The notes beneath the pieces were generated by a model that was not told where the DNA came from, ran no database searches, and saw nothing but the letters and a program-made list of their open reading frames with translations. A stretch of DNA of 64,000 nt from JAGIBJ01 sp032119795 (GTDB taxonomy: Bacteria > Actinomycetota > Thermoleophilia > Solirubrobacterales > Solirubrobacteraceae), in contig JAUMFO010000031.1 in the NCBI GenBank assembly GCA_032119795.1, forward strand, positions 1-64,000, given 5' to 3'. Every line of letters starts with the position of its first letter. Position 1 is the first letter of the stretch. The position numbers were made by a program, and so were the translations under genes. This document shows, one piece after another, positions 51,401 through 59,235 of this stretch.

Positions 51401-52018
51401 GCGGTGGCCGAAGTTGAGCGCCGCGAGCGCGCCCGCACCGGCGAAGGCCCGACGCCCGTCACCGAGGCCTTCGCGCGGCACCTCTACAAGCTGCTCGCCT
51501 ACAAGGACGAATACGAGATCGCCCGCCTGCACCTCGACCCCGTCGAGCGGGCACGCGTCGCGGCCGAGTTCGGCGAGGGCGCCAAGGTGCAGGTCCTGCT
51601 CCAGCCGCCCGCGCTGCGCGCCGTCGGCATCGATCGCAAACTGCGCTTCGGCCGCTCTGCCCCACTGCTCTTCCGCACGCTCCGCCCGATGCGCCGCCTG
51701 CGCGGCACCCGTCTCGACCCCTTCGGCCGCGCCGAGATCCGCCGCCTGGAACGTGCCCTGCCAGCCGAGTACCAGCAGCTCGTCGACGCCGCACTCGAGC
51801 ACATGGGCCCTGAGACCGTCGACCAGGTCGTCGCGATCGCCGAGCTGCCCGACCTGATCCGCGGCTACGAGAGCATCAAGCTTCGCAACGTGGAGCGCTT
51901 CCGGGCGGAGGCCGACGAGCGCCTCAACCACCTCCAGCAAGGACCCCGCCCAGCCGCCGCAACCCCGATCGTCCTGCCGGTCGCGGTGTACACGCCGGCA
52001 GGCCGAACCGCGGCCTGA
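48458..52018 (+). CDS. Indolepyruvate:ferredoxin oxidoreductase, fused alpha/beta subunits
   Basis: 1186 residues from GTG 48458, with SD AGGAGG 7 nt away. Order: a pyruvate:ferredoxin-oxidoreductase-like N-domain (about 1-420), the family motif FFCAGCPHNASTRA, a thiamine-diphosphate domain with GDGTFHHSGSLAIRAAVAAG (about 510), a ferredoxin-like Cys cluster (VCEGCGDCGEKSTCQ then CSQDLSCVKGDCPSF, about 640-690), a gamma domain GIGGTGVVTISQILQMAA (about 746) and a C-terminal tail. It converts aryl or branched 2-oxoacids plus CoA to acyl-CoA and CO2, reducing ferredoxin. It is coupled to leucine dehydrogenase, which supplies its substrates. Confidence 0.92.
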   Translation: MSAPTLTRPGVRLDDRYVATSGPIMMSGIQAIVRLLLDQRRLDLARGLKTGMFVSGYQGSPLGGLDLEIERAARHLDPLGVVFQAGLNEELAATAVAGTQLLGELEHRHVDGVTGFWFGKAPGLDRAADAIRHGNVSGTAPLGGAVALIGDDPASKSSTVPSSSEPMCRSLMMPVLAPGTVGELLDLGLHAVALSRHCGLWTGLKITADVADASAIVDLDGGFFDRIPPLAAREGFKPPVMLPPTNVAAELDLMTARLERVAEYSRAAGLNRIVRGAGQTRLAVVAAGAGHQAVLRALGDLGLDESATDALGLRIVQLRMPWPLAAREVRELVGDVETILVVEDKLPFVESLIKEALYGAPAQPAVVGKHDQSGQPLLSAAGMLTADDVALALGRLVGTDGLPEPARSRVNQLASPTSRAPQAGTLARKPFFCAGCPHNASTRAEPSQLVGVGIGCHIMVALDDGERRGQLLGSPQMGGEGAQWFGLAPFTSDQHFIQNLGDGTFHHSGSLAIRAAVAAGVDITYKLLYNDAVAMTGGQQPQGQLAIPALTHWLALEGVRRIVVTTPEPGAYRGVRLDAIASVHHRDDLPEIQRDLAALGGVTVIIHDDQCAIELRRERRRGSKPAPAERVHINERVCEGCGDCGEKSTCQAVLPVETEYGRKTQIDQSSCSQDLSCVKGDCPSFLMVTPAATKGRRVKGRGSKGRDRGETRVRAVGDSAPPVALTPPELKVGDELLIHMPGIGGTGVVTISQILQMAAHLDGRFAAGLEQTGLAQKGGPVISDIRLSRTLVTGQIRATRGRADVLIGFDLLGAATASALDATDPSRTIAVVSTHQTPTADMVADATRRFPSATRTRARIDGSTVAAQNLFLDAGALAEQLFHDHMPANMLLIGAAFQHGCLPLSVHAIEHAIELNGVAVDRNLAAFRWGRAAALDAEAVERALAGDAQEVRPASTGDLIEQRAADLVAYQDAGYAARYLSAVAEVERRERARTGEGPTPVTEAFARHLYKLLAYKDEYEIARLHLDPVERARVAAEFGEGAKVQVLLQPPALRAVGIDRKLRFGRSAPLLFRTLRPMRRLRGTRLDPFGRAEIRRLERALPAEYQQLVDAALEHMGPETVDQVVAIAELPDLIRGYESIKLRNVERFRAEADERLNHLQQGPRPAAATPIVLPVAVYTPAGRTAA

Positions 52019-52102
52019 GCGCCGGCCGCCTCTCCCACGATGACTCACTCGTAGGAGAATGGGGTTTTCTCGTATCGACTTGCAACCTGACTTTGGGGTT
52101 AT

Positions 52103-52113
52103 CTCGTAACGAG
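52103..52113. promoter_or_regulatory. Palindromic operator CTCGTAACGAG
   Basis: CTCGT-A-ACGAG lies directly before the -10 box of the AbiEi-like gene. Related half-sites TCTCGTATCGA and CTCGTAGGAGA occur upstream at about 52067 and 52047. It is suited to autorepression by the encoded wHTH protein. Confidence 0.65.
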
Positions 52114-52114
52114 T

Positions 52115-52120
52115 TACACT
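52115..52120 (+). promoter_or_regulatory. Leaderless -10 box TACACT
   Basis: TACACT lies 6 nt before the ATG at 52127. Confidence 0.6.
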
Positions 52121-52126
52121 CATCCT

Positions 52127-52831
52127 ATGGCCGGAAAGACCCCGAGCGAGAGTGAGGCGCAGCGCGTGCGCGATCGCGTGCTCGGATCGCAAGAGCGGAT
52201 CTGGCTCATCGAAGACTTCGAGGGAACCCCGAAGGCCGTAAACAACGAATTGCGTCGTCTCGTCGAACGAGGCGAACTGCAGCGGGTCCGGCGCGGGGTC
52301 TATTGGCGTGGACGCCCCAGCCGCTTCGGCATGCACGGGGCGGACGACGGTCGAGCCGTCCAATCCGTCATCGGAGCCGACGAGGCCGTCGGTGCCACAG
52401 GCTGGAACGCGACGAACCTCCTCGGCCTGTCGACCCAGATCGCCCCATCGGACGAGCTGGCGGTCACGCATCGAGTTCCGACCGGACTTGAGCACGTCAA
52501 GCTGTCCTCTCGCGCAGCGCGTACCGGTCGCCGCAAGGCCCAGCTGACCGGTTTGGAGGTCACCCTCCTCGAGGCACTGGAGGGTTGGGAGCGCTACGTG
52601 GAACTCCGTCCGGTCGACGCGATCCGGCGTTTCGGCGAGATCCTCAGCCGCTCCGATGTTCGGATCGACAAACTCGTCGAGGCGAGCGCCACCGAGCCGC
52701 CGGCCGTCCGTGAGCGACTCCGAGCGGTTCTGATCGAAACCGGTCATGCCCGAGCTGCAGAGCGAGTCCGCCGCGCGAGAGACCAGCGCACGAGAGACCG
52801 GGCTCTCCGCGTGACACGGTGGGCGACATGA
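52127..52831 (+). CDS. AbiEi-like antitoxin / DUF6088-type wHTH protein
   Basis: 234 residues. The N-terminal winged helix (QERIWLIEDFEGTPKAVNNE then RRLVERGELQRVRRGVYWRG) and the following domain (AVGATGWNATNLLGLSTQIA, TGLEVTLLEALEGWERYVEL) match the AbiEi/DUF6088 antitoxin family, whose partner is a nucleotidyltransferase toxin encoded just downstream. Here the stop overlaps an ATG (ATGA), as expected for the toxin gene, but that frame ends after 15 codons. The antitoxin therefore appears orphaned. An operator-like palindrome and a leaderless promoter precede it. Confidence 0.8.
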   Translation: MAGKTPSESEAQRVRDRVLGSQERIWLIEDFEGTPKAVNNELRRLVERGELQRVRRGVYWRGRPSRFGMHGADDGRAVQSVIGADEAVGATGWNATNLLGLSTQIAPSDELAVTHRVPTGLEHVKLSSRAARTGRRKAQLTGLEVTLLEALEGWERYVELRPVDAIRRFGEILSRSDVRIDKLVEASATEPPAVRERLRAVLIETGHARAAERVRRARDQRTRDRALRVTRWAT

Positions 52832-52875
52832 GCGCGGCCACGCCCACGCCGACTTGGTCTCTGAAGACGCCTTAG
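52828..52875 (+). pseudogene. 15-codon stub at the expected toxin position
   Basis: ATG 52828 overlaps the antitoxin stop in the usual AbiE arrangement, but the frame (MSAATPTPTWSLKTP) stops at 52873. Nothing resembling AbiEii follows. It is interpreted as the remaining start of a deleted toxin gene; chance is possible. Confidence 0.35.
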
Positions 52876-52912
52876 CAAGCCGTTCTGCCAGACCAAGTGG
52901 GCCGGCGGCCTC

Positions 52913-53020
52913 TCAGACGAGGTGGTCGTCGCTGGCGCGCGCGATCGCGGCAGCGCGCGACGACACGCCGAGCTTCATGTACACCGACCTCACGTGGCTG
53001 TGGACACGAACGCCGACCGG
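52913..53020 (-). pseudogene. C-terminal fossil of a LuxR-family regulator
   Basis: Reading the minus strand to a TGA at 52915-52913 gives HSHVRSVYMKLGVSSRAA then IARASDDHLV, which is the recognition helix and tail of a LuxR/NarL helix-turn-helix. Upstream the similarity ends within about 35 codons, where the next gene's promoter begins. It is a 3' remnant, not expressed as a working regulator. Confidence 0.65.
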
Positions 53021-53061
53021 TCTGGGTTGCCGCGCCAGCGCCGGGCTGCGAGCATCGGAAT

Positions 53062-55977
53062 ATGCGGCTCCCCCGATTCCGGCCCACGACGCCTCGCGGG
53101 GCCGCAGCGCGGACGACGGCCGTCGCCGTCATTGCCGCCACGGGTCTGCTCGTCGGCGCTTCCGCCGCGGCGGCGAGCACGCACACCTGGATCGGGCCGC
53201 CTGGCGGTGCCTGGTCGAACGTGGCGAACTGGCAGGAGGGCGCGGTCCCGACCTCGGGCGAACCGGGCGGGACGATCGTCGCGATCAACACCAACGCGTC
53301 GTCCACCATGGACATCGACGGCCTCGTCGTCGACAAGCTGTCTTTCAACGGCACGAACTCGACGATCGACGCGGCCGGCAAGACGCTCTCGATCAGCGGG
53401 AACGTGGCGCTCGTCAACATCGACTCCGCCGGCGTGGGCAACAGCATCGGTGTGGGACTCACGCTGCAAACCGTCGGCAACTCGACGGTCGCGGTGCGCT
53501 CGCAAGCCGGCCAGTTCACGATGAACGGACCGATCGCTGGGAACCGGCCGCTCACCTTCGCGACCACCAGCGTCGCGTCCGGCAATGGGACCAAGCTCAG
53601 AGGCTCGAGCACCTTCACGGGGGCGGTGACGGTGGCGAGCGGCGAACTGATCCTCGACAACAACAACGTGAACGCCGCCATCACCGGCTCGTCGCTGCAG
53701 ATCGGCACCGGCTTGGGCTCCGGCGCCACCGTGAAGCTGCTGCAAGCCCTCGAGATCGCGGACACCACCGACGTGCAGCTGCTCGCCGATGGCACGCTCG
53801 ACCTCGGCGGAGCCAACGAAACGATCGACAGCCTCGAGGTGACCGGTGGACTGGTCACCAACCTCTTTACCGGGACGCCTAGCCTGACCGTGAGCGCGCT
53901 CACGATGGAGGGCGGGACGCTCGGTTCCGTCGGCGCCAACGGAGCGGTCCGCGTCAACGGCGACGTCGCCGCCACCTCGAAGGCGATCGGTCCGGCAACG
54001 ATCAACGCCCCGCTGCAGGTGGCCAGCGGCGCATTCCAGGTCTCCGATGGACCGAATGCCGTCGACCTGCTCCTGAGCGGGGCCAACCAGAGCCTGGGCT
54101 CGCTCACGGTGGCTGGCGGCGCGGTCGAGCTCGGCACGCGCACCCTCACGCTCGGCGGAGCCCTCTCGATGACCGGCGGCGCGATCACCGGCGCGGCCGG
54201 GGCGCAGCTCGTGCTCGGCGGGAACGTGACCGCAACCTCGGGCGCGTCGGCCGGCGCCGTGATCGGCGTTGCCACGGCCCTGGCCGGCGCCCGCACCTTC
54301 ACCGTCAACGCCGGTGCCGTGCAGCCTGAGCTCAGGCTCGGCGGCAACATCACGAACGGTCCCGCGACGGGTTCGATCACGAAGGTCGGCGCCGGCACGA
54401 TGCGCATGCAGCCGCCCTCCGGGAACCTCCACACGGGCCCGACGGCGGTGAACGACGGCCGGCTGCAGATCAACGGCCCGGTCACGGCGTCGATTCCAAC
54501 CGGCGCGCTGACGATCGGCGATGGCACCGGTGCGCCGGGCAGCGCAGTCGTGGAGGCCCTGATCAATGACGACATCAAGGCGCCGACGACCGTCAACGCC
54601 GACGGCCTGCTCGACATGGGCGAGTTCGGCCAGAACATCCCGAGCCTGAGCATCACTGACGCCGAGGTCCGCGTCAGAGGCAGCGCCGCCGCCTTCATCG
54701 GCCAGCTGTCGATGACCGGAGGTGCGATCACGGGAACAGGCAGCCTGAACGTCGCGACGTTCGGCGGTCCGCCGTCGATGACGCTCGCGTCGTCGACGAA
54801 GGGCCCGGCCCGGATCGCCCACACCGGCGGGACGTTCATCAACGCGACGACCACGATGACCGTCAACGCCGGCGCCGCGCCCGAGGTCGTGATCGACGGT
54901 GCGCTGCAGATCATCGGCGGCGGGCGTCTGATCAAGCAGGGCACCGGTACCGCGCAGCTGAAGGGATCGGCGATCGATCAGGGCGCGCTCGACGTGAACG
55001 CGGGCACATTGATCGGTGAGCAGCCGCTCCTGCTGCCGACCATCGTCGCGCCGGGGGCAACGTTCGCGCCTCAGTCCTCCATCGGCACGAGCACCGTCAA
55101 CGGCACGCTGCGCCTAGGGCCGAACACTGCCGCCACCGGGACGCTTTCGTTCGGCCCGACCGGCGTGCTCAGGGTCGCTGTGCCCTCGGCGATACCCTCC
55201 GAGGCCCCGAACCTGCGCGTCTTCGGCACCGTCACGATCGCCAGCGGCGCGACCCTCGATCTCAGCGTTGCCAGCGGCGTCGTCCTCCAGCCCGGCACCG
55301 TGCTGAAGCTCATCACCAACGACTTGGCGGACGCCATCACCGGCCAGTTCGCCAATGCGCCGGCCGGGCCGTTTACGGAGCCAAGCGGCCACGCGCTCTC
55401 GATCGCCTACGCCGCCGGCACGGGGAACGATCTCGAGGCGACCGTGGTGGCCGTCCCTCCGACGCCACCGACGCCCACGACGCCGGGAACCCCCAGCACC
55501 CCGACAGCACCGACCGGATCTACGCCGTCGACGCAGACGCCGATCGCCGGCCCGCCCACCAAGCCGGCGAGCCTCTCGCGCCTGCGTCTCTCGCCGAAGG
55601 CCTTCCGCGCCGCGGCCTCCGGCGGCCCGATCGCGGCGAAGGGATCCTCGCGCAGCACCACAGTGCGGTTCACGCTCAGCTCCGCGTCAGCCGTCGAGTT
55701 CACCGTCTCCCGCGAGCGCCCAGGCATCCGCTCCGGCGCTCAGTGTGTCGCCCCGCCCAAGCGCAAGCCCGCGAAGGCCAAGCGGTGCACACGCCTCGTC
55801 TTCGTCGGCACCTTCTCCACCCCGACGCCAGCTGCCGCCGGCGACGCCACCGTTCGCTTCACCGGCCGCCTCGGCACGCGGGCCCTTGCCGCTGGCAACT
55901 ACGAACTCGCGGCCCGCCCCACCGGCGGCGTCACGTTCACCACGCGCTTCACGATCCTCAAGGCGGCGCGGAGGTAG
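53062..55977 (+). CDS. Secreted autotransporter-like beta-helix protein with C-terminal beta module
   Basis: 971 residues from the ATG at 53062. The signal peptide ends near AAAAST. The body has repeated strands of the autotransporter-associated type (SSTFTGAVTVASGELILDNN, GSITKVGAGTMRMQPP, GRLIKQGTGTAQLKGS), which build a long parallel beta-helix. A Thr/Pro linker (PPTPPTPTTPGTPSTPTAP) leads to a C-terminal module (LRLSPKAFRAAASGG, VRFTLSSASAVEF, GTRALAAGNYELAARPT) homologous to that of the protein at 29531. There is no outer-membrane barrel, as expected for this phylum. A cell-surface adhesin or structural protein is likely. Confidence 0.82.
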   Translation: MRLPRFRPTTPRGAAARTTAVAVIAATGLLVGASAAAASTHTWIGPPGGAWSNVANWQEGAVPTSGEPGGTIVAINTNASSTMDIDGLVVDKLSFNGTNSTIDAAGKTLSISGNVALVNIDSAGVGNSIGVGLTLQTVGNSTVAVRSQAGQFTMNGPIAGNRPLTFATTSVASGNGTKLRGSSTFTGAVTVASGELILDNNNVNAAITGSSLQIGTGLGSGATVKLLQALEIADTTDVQLLADGTLDLGGANETIDSLEVTGGLVTNLFTGTPSLTVSALTMEGGTLGSVGANGAVRVNGDVAATSKAIGPATINAPLQVASGAFQVSDGPNAVDLLLSGANQSLGSLTVAGGAVELGTRTLTLGGALSMTGGAITGAAGAQLVLGGNVTATSGASAGAVIGVATALAGARTFTVNAGAVQPELRLGGNITNGPATGSITKVGAGTMRMQPPSGNLHTGPTAVNDGRLQINGPVTASIPTGALTIGDGTGAPGSAVVEALINDDIKAPTTVNADGLLDMGEFGQNIPSLSITDAEVRVRGSAAAFIGQLSMTGGAITGTGSLNVATFGGPPSMTLASSTKGPARIAHTGGTFINATTTMTVNAGAAPEVVIDGALQIIGGGRLIKQGTGTAQLKGSAIDQGALDVNAGTLIGEQPLLLPTIVAPGATFAPQSSIGTSTVNGTLRLGPNTAATGTLSFGPTGVLRVAVPSAIPSEAPNLRVFGTVTIASGATLDLSVASGVVLQPGTVLKLITNDLADAITGQFANAPAGPFTEPSGHALSIAYAAGTGNDLEATVVAVPPTPPTPTTPGTPSTPTAPTGSTPSTQTPIAGPPTKPASLSRLRLSPKAFRAAASGGPIAAKGSSRSTTVRFTLSSASAVEFTVSRERPGIRSGAQCVAPPKRKPAKAKRCTRLVFVGTFSTPTPAAAGDATVRFTGRLGTRALAAGNYELAARPTGGVTFTTRFTILKAARR

Positions 55978-55983
55978 GCGAGG

Positions 55984-56022
55984 GCGCCCCACCGCGGAAC
56001 CGCCCCGGCTGGATTGGGGCGC
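55984..56022. terminator. Hairpin between convergent genes
   Basis: GCGCCCCA (55984-55991) pairs with TGGGGCGC (56015-56022) between the stop codons of the adhesin and terD. A likely shared terminator. Confidence 0.5.
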
Positions 56023-56029
56023 GGGGCCG

Positions 56030-56608
56030 CTAGGACACGTTCACGCCGTAGTCGCGCGCGATGCCGCCGAGGCCGGCGGCGTAGCCCTGGCCAACGGCGC
56101 GGAACTTCCATTCGCCGCCGTGGCGGTAGACCTCGCCGAAGATCATGGCCGTCTCGCGCGACGCGTCTTCTGAGAGATCAAAGCGTGCGAGTTCGCGGCC
56201 GTTCTCGAGGTTCACGATGCGAATGAAGGCGTTGCGCACGTCGCCGAAGTTCTGGGAGCGCAGCTCGGCGTCGTGGATCGAGACCGGGAAGACGATCTTG
56301 GTGATCTCGGCCGGAAGCTGCGCCAGGTCGACCTCGATCGCCTCGTCGTCGCCATCGCCTTCGCCGGTGAGGTTGTCGCCCGTGTGCACCACCGTCTCGT
56401 CGGGCGACTTCAACTGGTTGTAGAAGATGAAGTGCTCGTCGGAGAGCACCTTCTCGTCGGCGCCACAGAGCAGCGCGCTCGCGTCCAGGTCGAAGTCCGC
56501 ACCATCGGTCCTGCGGGTGTCCCAGCCGAGTCCGACCGAGATCTTCGCCAGGCCCGGCGCCTCCTTGCTCAGTGAGACGTTGCCGCCTTTGGCCAGTGTG
56601 ACGCTCAT
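56030..56608 (-). CDS. TerD-family calcium-binding stress protein
   Basis: 192 residues from the ATG at 56608, the exact length typical of TerD. Conserved: MSVTLAKGGNVSLSKEAPGL at the start, VGLGWDTRRTDGADFDLDAS (the Ca2+-binding acidic cluster), FIFYNQLKSPDETVVHTGDN and NLENGRELARFDLSEDAS. TerD proteins are cytosolic and linked to tellurite resistance, phage or stress tolerance through unclear mechanisms. No other ter genes are nearby. GGGGA serves as a weak SD. Confidence 0.92.
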   Translation of the reverse strand: MSVTLAKGGNVSLSKEAPGLAKISVGLGWDTRRTDGADFDLDASALLCGADEKVLSDEHFIFYNQLKSPDETVVHTGDNLTGEGDGDDEAIEVDLAQLPAEITKIVFPVSIHDAELRSQNFGDVRNAFIRIVNLENGRELARFDLSEDASRETAMIFGEVYRHGGEWKFRAVGQGYAAGLGGIARDYGVNVS

Positions 56609-56804
56609 GAATCCCCGTTCGGTGCAGCTGCTTGGTCGAGCTGACGCACAGGCTATTCGCAGCGAGCGGCTCAGGCCACCGCACCTGCGCGGGACGGGCT
56701 GCGTCCACGCATGTTGCGGCACGGCGGCAGTCGCCGCCTTCTCTCGCACGGAGAACTACCTCACGGCGTATGGGGCGCGAGCGAGACGATGGGCGAGGTC
56801 TGGC

Positions 56805-57026
56805 TCAGGGGTGCGTGGTCGGCGGGCGGTGCGTGAGCGGGGCGCCCACGAGTGGCGCCAGCAGGCAGACGCCGAGGACGCCGGTGGCGAGCGGCAGGAG
56901 GCCGACGACCAGCAGGACGACGCCGAGCGTCCCACCGACGAAGAATCCGACGACGACGAGCAGCGCTCCGACGACCGCCCGCAGGACGCGCCCGGCGGTT
57001 CCTGCCATGAAATTGACGAACGACAT
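56805..57026 (-). CDS. Small DUF2892/YgaP-type membrane protein
   Basis: 73 residues from the ATG at 57026, with SD GAGAGG 6 nt upstream. It has two transmembrane segments (VVGALLVVVGFFVGGTLG and VVLLVVGLLPLATGVLGVCL) after the family opening FMAGTAGRVLRAVVG. YgaP-like transmembrane domains are common; their stand-alone function is unknown. The longer frame upstream is not used. Confidence 0.75.
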   Translation of the reverse strand: MSFVNFMAGTAGRVLRAVVGALLVVVGFFVGGTLGVVLLVVGLLPLATGVLGVCLLAPLVGAPLTHRPPTTHP

Positions 57027-57375
57027 CGTTGACCTCTCAGGTGGTGGACGTCCAGCGTCCTCCCGGCGACCAACCGGCAGAACCGCGATCTGCCGCCCAC
57101 CGGCTGCGGAAAGTCCGCGGCCTCGTGTCCGGGCGCCCTGGTCCGCCGCCCTCGTCTCCGTGCGCTGGCGAGGCCGCGACGGATCACGTAGACGTTGCTG
57201 CGCGCCACCGAGGTGTGCGAGGTGCTGAAGAGGAAGTGGCCCCAGCCACCGCAGTCCGACGGGAACCCGGCGCATGACCTTGGCCATGCGCCGGACCGAA
57301 TCGCGCACCACTGCCCCGGTCGGCAAAATGGTCGACGGCGCGTTCCCCCAAGCTCTGCCCGCGCCAGCCTCGCCC
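57027..57375. other. Divergent intergenic region
   Basis: 349 bp between the membrane protein and the lipoprotein. It contains a perfect 10-bp stem, CCGGCGCATG/CATGCGCCGG, at 57267-57294 with an 8-nt loop, about 80 bp before the lipoprotein ATG. No credible gene is seen in either strand. It must hold both promoters. Confidence 0.55.
57267..57294 (+). promoter_or_regulatory. 10-bp hairpin upstream of lipoprotein gene
   Basis: Perfect stem CCGGCGCATG/CATGCGCCGG with loop ACCTTGGC. Either an operator or a structured 5' leader element; the sequence alone does not decide. Confidence 0.45.
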
Positions 57376-59142
57376 ATGAATTGTCGCCGCCCCGCAGGCC
57401 TGCTCGCCTGCGCAGCCCTCACGCTCACGCTCTCCGCTGGCCTCGCCGGCTGCGGCGATGGCGCCACCACCCGCAGCAGCGCCCAGGACGCCCCGGAGAT
57501 CGGCCAGGCGAAGAAGCCGCCGATCCAGGCGAGCCTCCTTGGGGACTCCGAGAGCGCCGGCGCCACCGAGGGCTACACGCCGACGGACGAACTCGTCGCC
57601 GACAGCGGCTTTCGACCCGAGGTGAACGGCTTCTCGTTTGAGAACTACGGCAACGACGTGCAGCCTGCGAACCTCTCGACGGCCAACGTGCAGGCGCTCT
57701 TTGGCGATCAGGTCTGCGTCGGCGGCGACGGCGACAACTGCAAGCTCATTCCGCCGGCCAAGCGCTGGATGGAGCAGGAGAACGCGCGGATGGCTGGCGG
57801 GCACTGCATGGGCATGTCGGTCGCGGCGATCCGCATGTTCCTCGACACGCTCCCCGAGGCCGACTTCGGCGGCGAGGATGCCAGCGCCGACCTCGAGATC
57901 GTCGACAACGTGCCGCTACAGCGCTCGATCGCCGAGCACTGGGTCTACCAGGATCTCCCGACCATCCAGAAGGCCACGTTCACCGGCACGCCGAGCGAGA
58001 TCGTCGACGAGCTCGTGGCCACGCTCAACAACGGCAAGGAGGACTACACGATCGGCCTCTACATGCCCGACTATTCGGGCGGCCACGCGATCACGCCCTA
58101 CGCCGTCGAGGATCACGGCGACGGCACCGTGAGCATCCTGGTGTACGACAACAACTTCCCGGGCGTGACCCGCGCGCTTGACGTCGACCTCGAGGAGGAC
58201 ACGTGGCGGTACGTCGGCGGCACCAACCCGAGCAATGCCGACGAGGTCTACGAGGGCGACGCCAAGACAGGCACCCTCGAGCTGCTCCCCACCTCGCCGG
58301 GCGAGGAGGTGCAGCCGTGCGCGTTCTGCCGCGGAGACGCAAGCGCTGAGGGCGGCGACGACTTCGGCACCACCCTCAGCGCAGATGAGCAGTACGCCGA
58401 GCTGACGCTTCGCACGCAGGGCCGCGGCGAGCATCCGCACCTGGTGATCTCCGATGAGGAGGGGCGCCAGACGGGCATCGTCGACGGCAAGATGCTCCGC
58501 GAGATCCCGGGCGTGCGGGTCGCTGGCTCCCTGGGCGTGCAGAACTGGGACACCGCCCCGGAGCCCCGCTTCCAGCTGCCGCTCGGCAGGCCGTTGAACG
58601 TGACGATCGACGGCTCCGCAGTGGACCGCACCTCGATCTCCACCCTTGACCTGACGGGCGGCGGGCTCGTCGTCTCCGCGGAGACGGTGCGCATCACTCC
58701 GGGCCAGCAGGATGAGCTGACGATCACCGGCGAGTCCAACGGCTTCCTCTACGAATCGAACGCCAAGAACGAAGAGGTGCCGGAGTTCTTTGCGGGCCTG
58801 GAGGACGGCGACGCCGCCTACTCCCTGCTTGCCACCGCCGTCGGCGTGAAACCCGGCTCGGAGTTCGGCCTCTTTATCGACCGCGAGTCCGGCACCGTCC
58901 TCGTCGATGCCGACGGCGTGAAGGGCAGCGTCGACGGCAAGGCCTTCTTCGGCGTCGCCGTCAACCGCATCACCGCCGCCGCCGACGACACCTGGATGCG
59001 CCAGCTCACCCTCTCCGGCCGCAAGAAGGAAGGCCTCTACTTCAACTACAAGGACGCCCCCAAAGCCGGCCAGCCACTGCCCCTGGAGATCGGCCCCGAG
59101 GACGGCCCGTTCCGGACCGTGCGGGCGACGTACCAGCGGTAG
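57376..59142 (+). CDS. Lipoprotein with papain/transglutaminase-like Cys-His-Asn pattern
   Basis: 588 residues from the ATG at 57376. Residues 1-26 form a lipoprotein signal with lipobox SAGLAGC. In the N-terminal half, AGGHCMGMSVAAIRMFLDTL (Cys at about 140), DYSGGHAITPYAVED (His at about 236) and ILVYDNNFPGVTRAL (Asn/Asp) occur in the order of a papain-like or transglutaminase-like triad. The C-terminal half is beta-rich without assignment (VRITPGQQDELTITGESNGF). No named family is recognised. A surface-anchored cysteine peptidase or cross-linking enzyme is plausible; this is inference. Confidence 0.6.
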   Translation: MNCRRPAGLLACAALTLTLSAGLAGCGDGATTRSSAQDAPEIGQAKKPPIQASLLGDSESAGATEGYTPTDELVADSGFRPEVNGFSFENYGNDVQPANLSTANVQALFGDQVCVGGDGDNCKLIPPAKRWMEQENARMAGGHCMGMSVAAIRMFLDTLPEADFGGEDASADLEIVDNVPLQRSIAEHWVYQDLPTIQKATFTGTPSEIVDELVATLNNGKEDYTIGLYMPDYSGGHAITPYAVEDHGDGTVSILVYDNNFPGVTRALDVDLEEDTWRYVGGTNPSNADEVYEGDAKTGTLELLPTSPGEEVQPCAFCRGDASAEGGDDFGTTLSADEQYAELTLRTQGRGEHPHLVISDEEGRQTGIVDGKMLREIPGVRVAGSLGVQNWDTAPEPRFQLPLGRPLNVTIDGSAVDRTSISTLDLTGGGLVVSAETVRITPGQQDELTITGESNGFLYESNAKNEEVPEFFAGLEDGDAAYSLLATAVGVKPGSEFGLFIDRESGTVLVDADGVKGSVDGKAFFGVAVNRITAAADDTWMRQLTLSGRKKEGLYFNYKDAPKAGQPLPLEIGPEDGPFRTVRATYQR

Positions 59143-59235
59143 GGGGCTCAGCCAAGGCGGCCAAGAGGTCGGCAGGTGCGAGTCCACGCGGCCGATACGT
59201 TCGAACGTCGCCAGCCGTCACCATCCCCTCGACTA

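Noticed and set aside
50300..52747. 815-residue frame antisense to the oxidoreductase, and similar long antisense frames at 1731-3311, 39494-41920 and 52872-54944
   Set aside because: Long shadow frames are expected at this GC content. The sense strands carry well-supported proteins and the antisense products have no motif.
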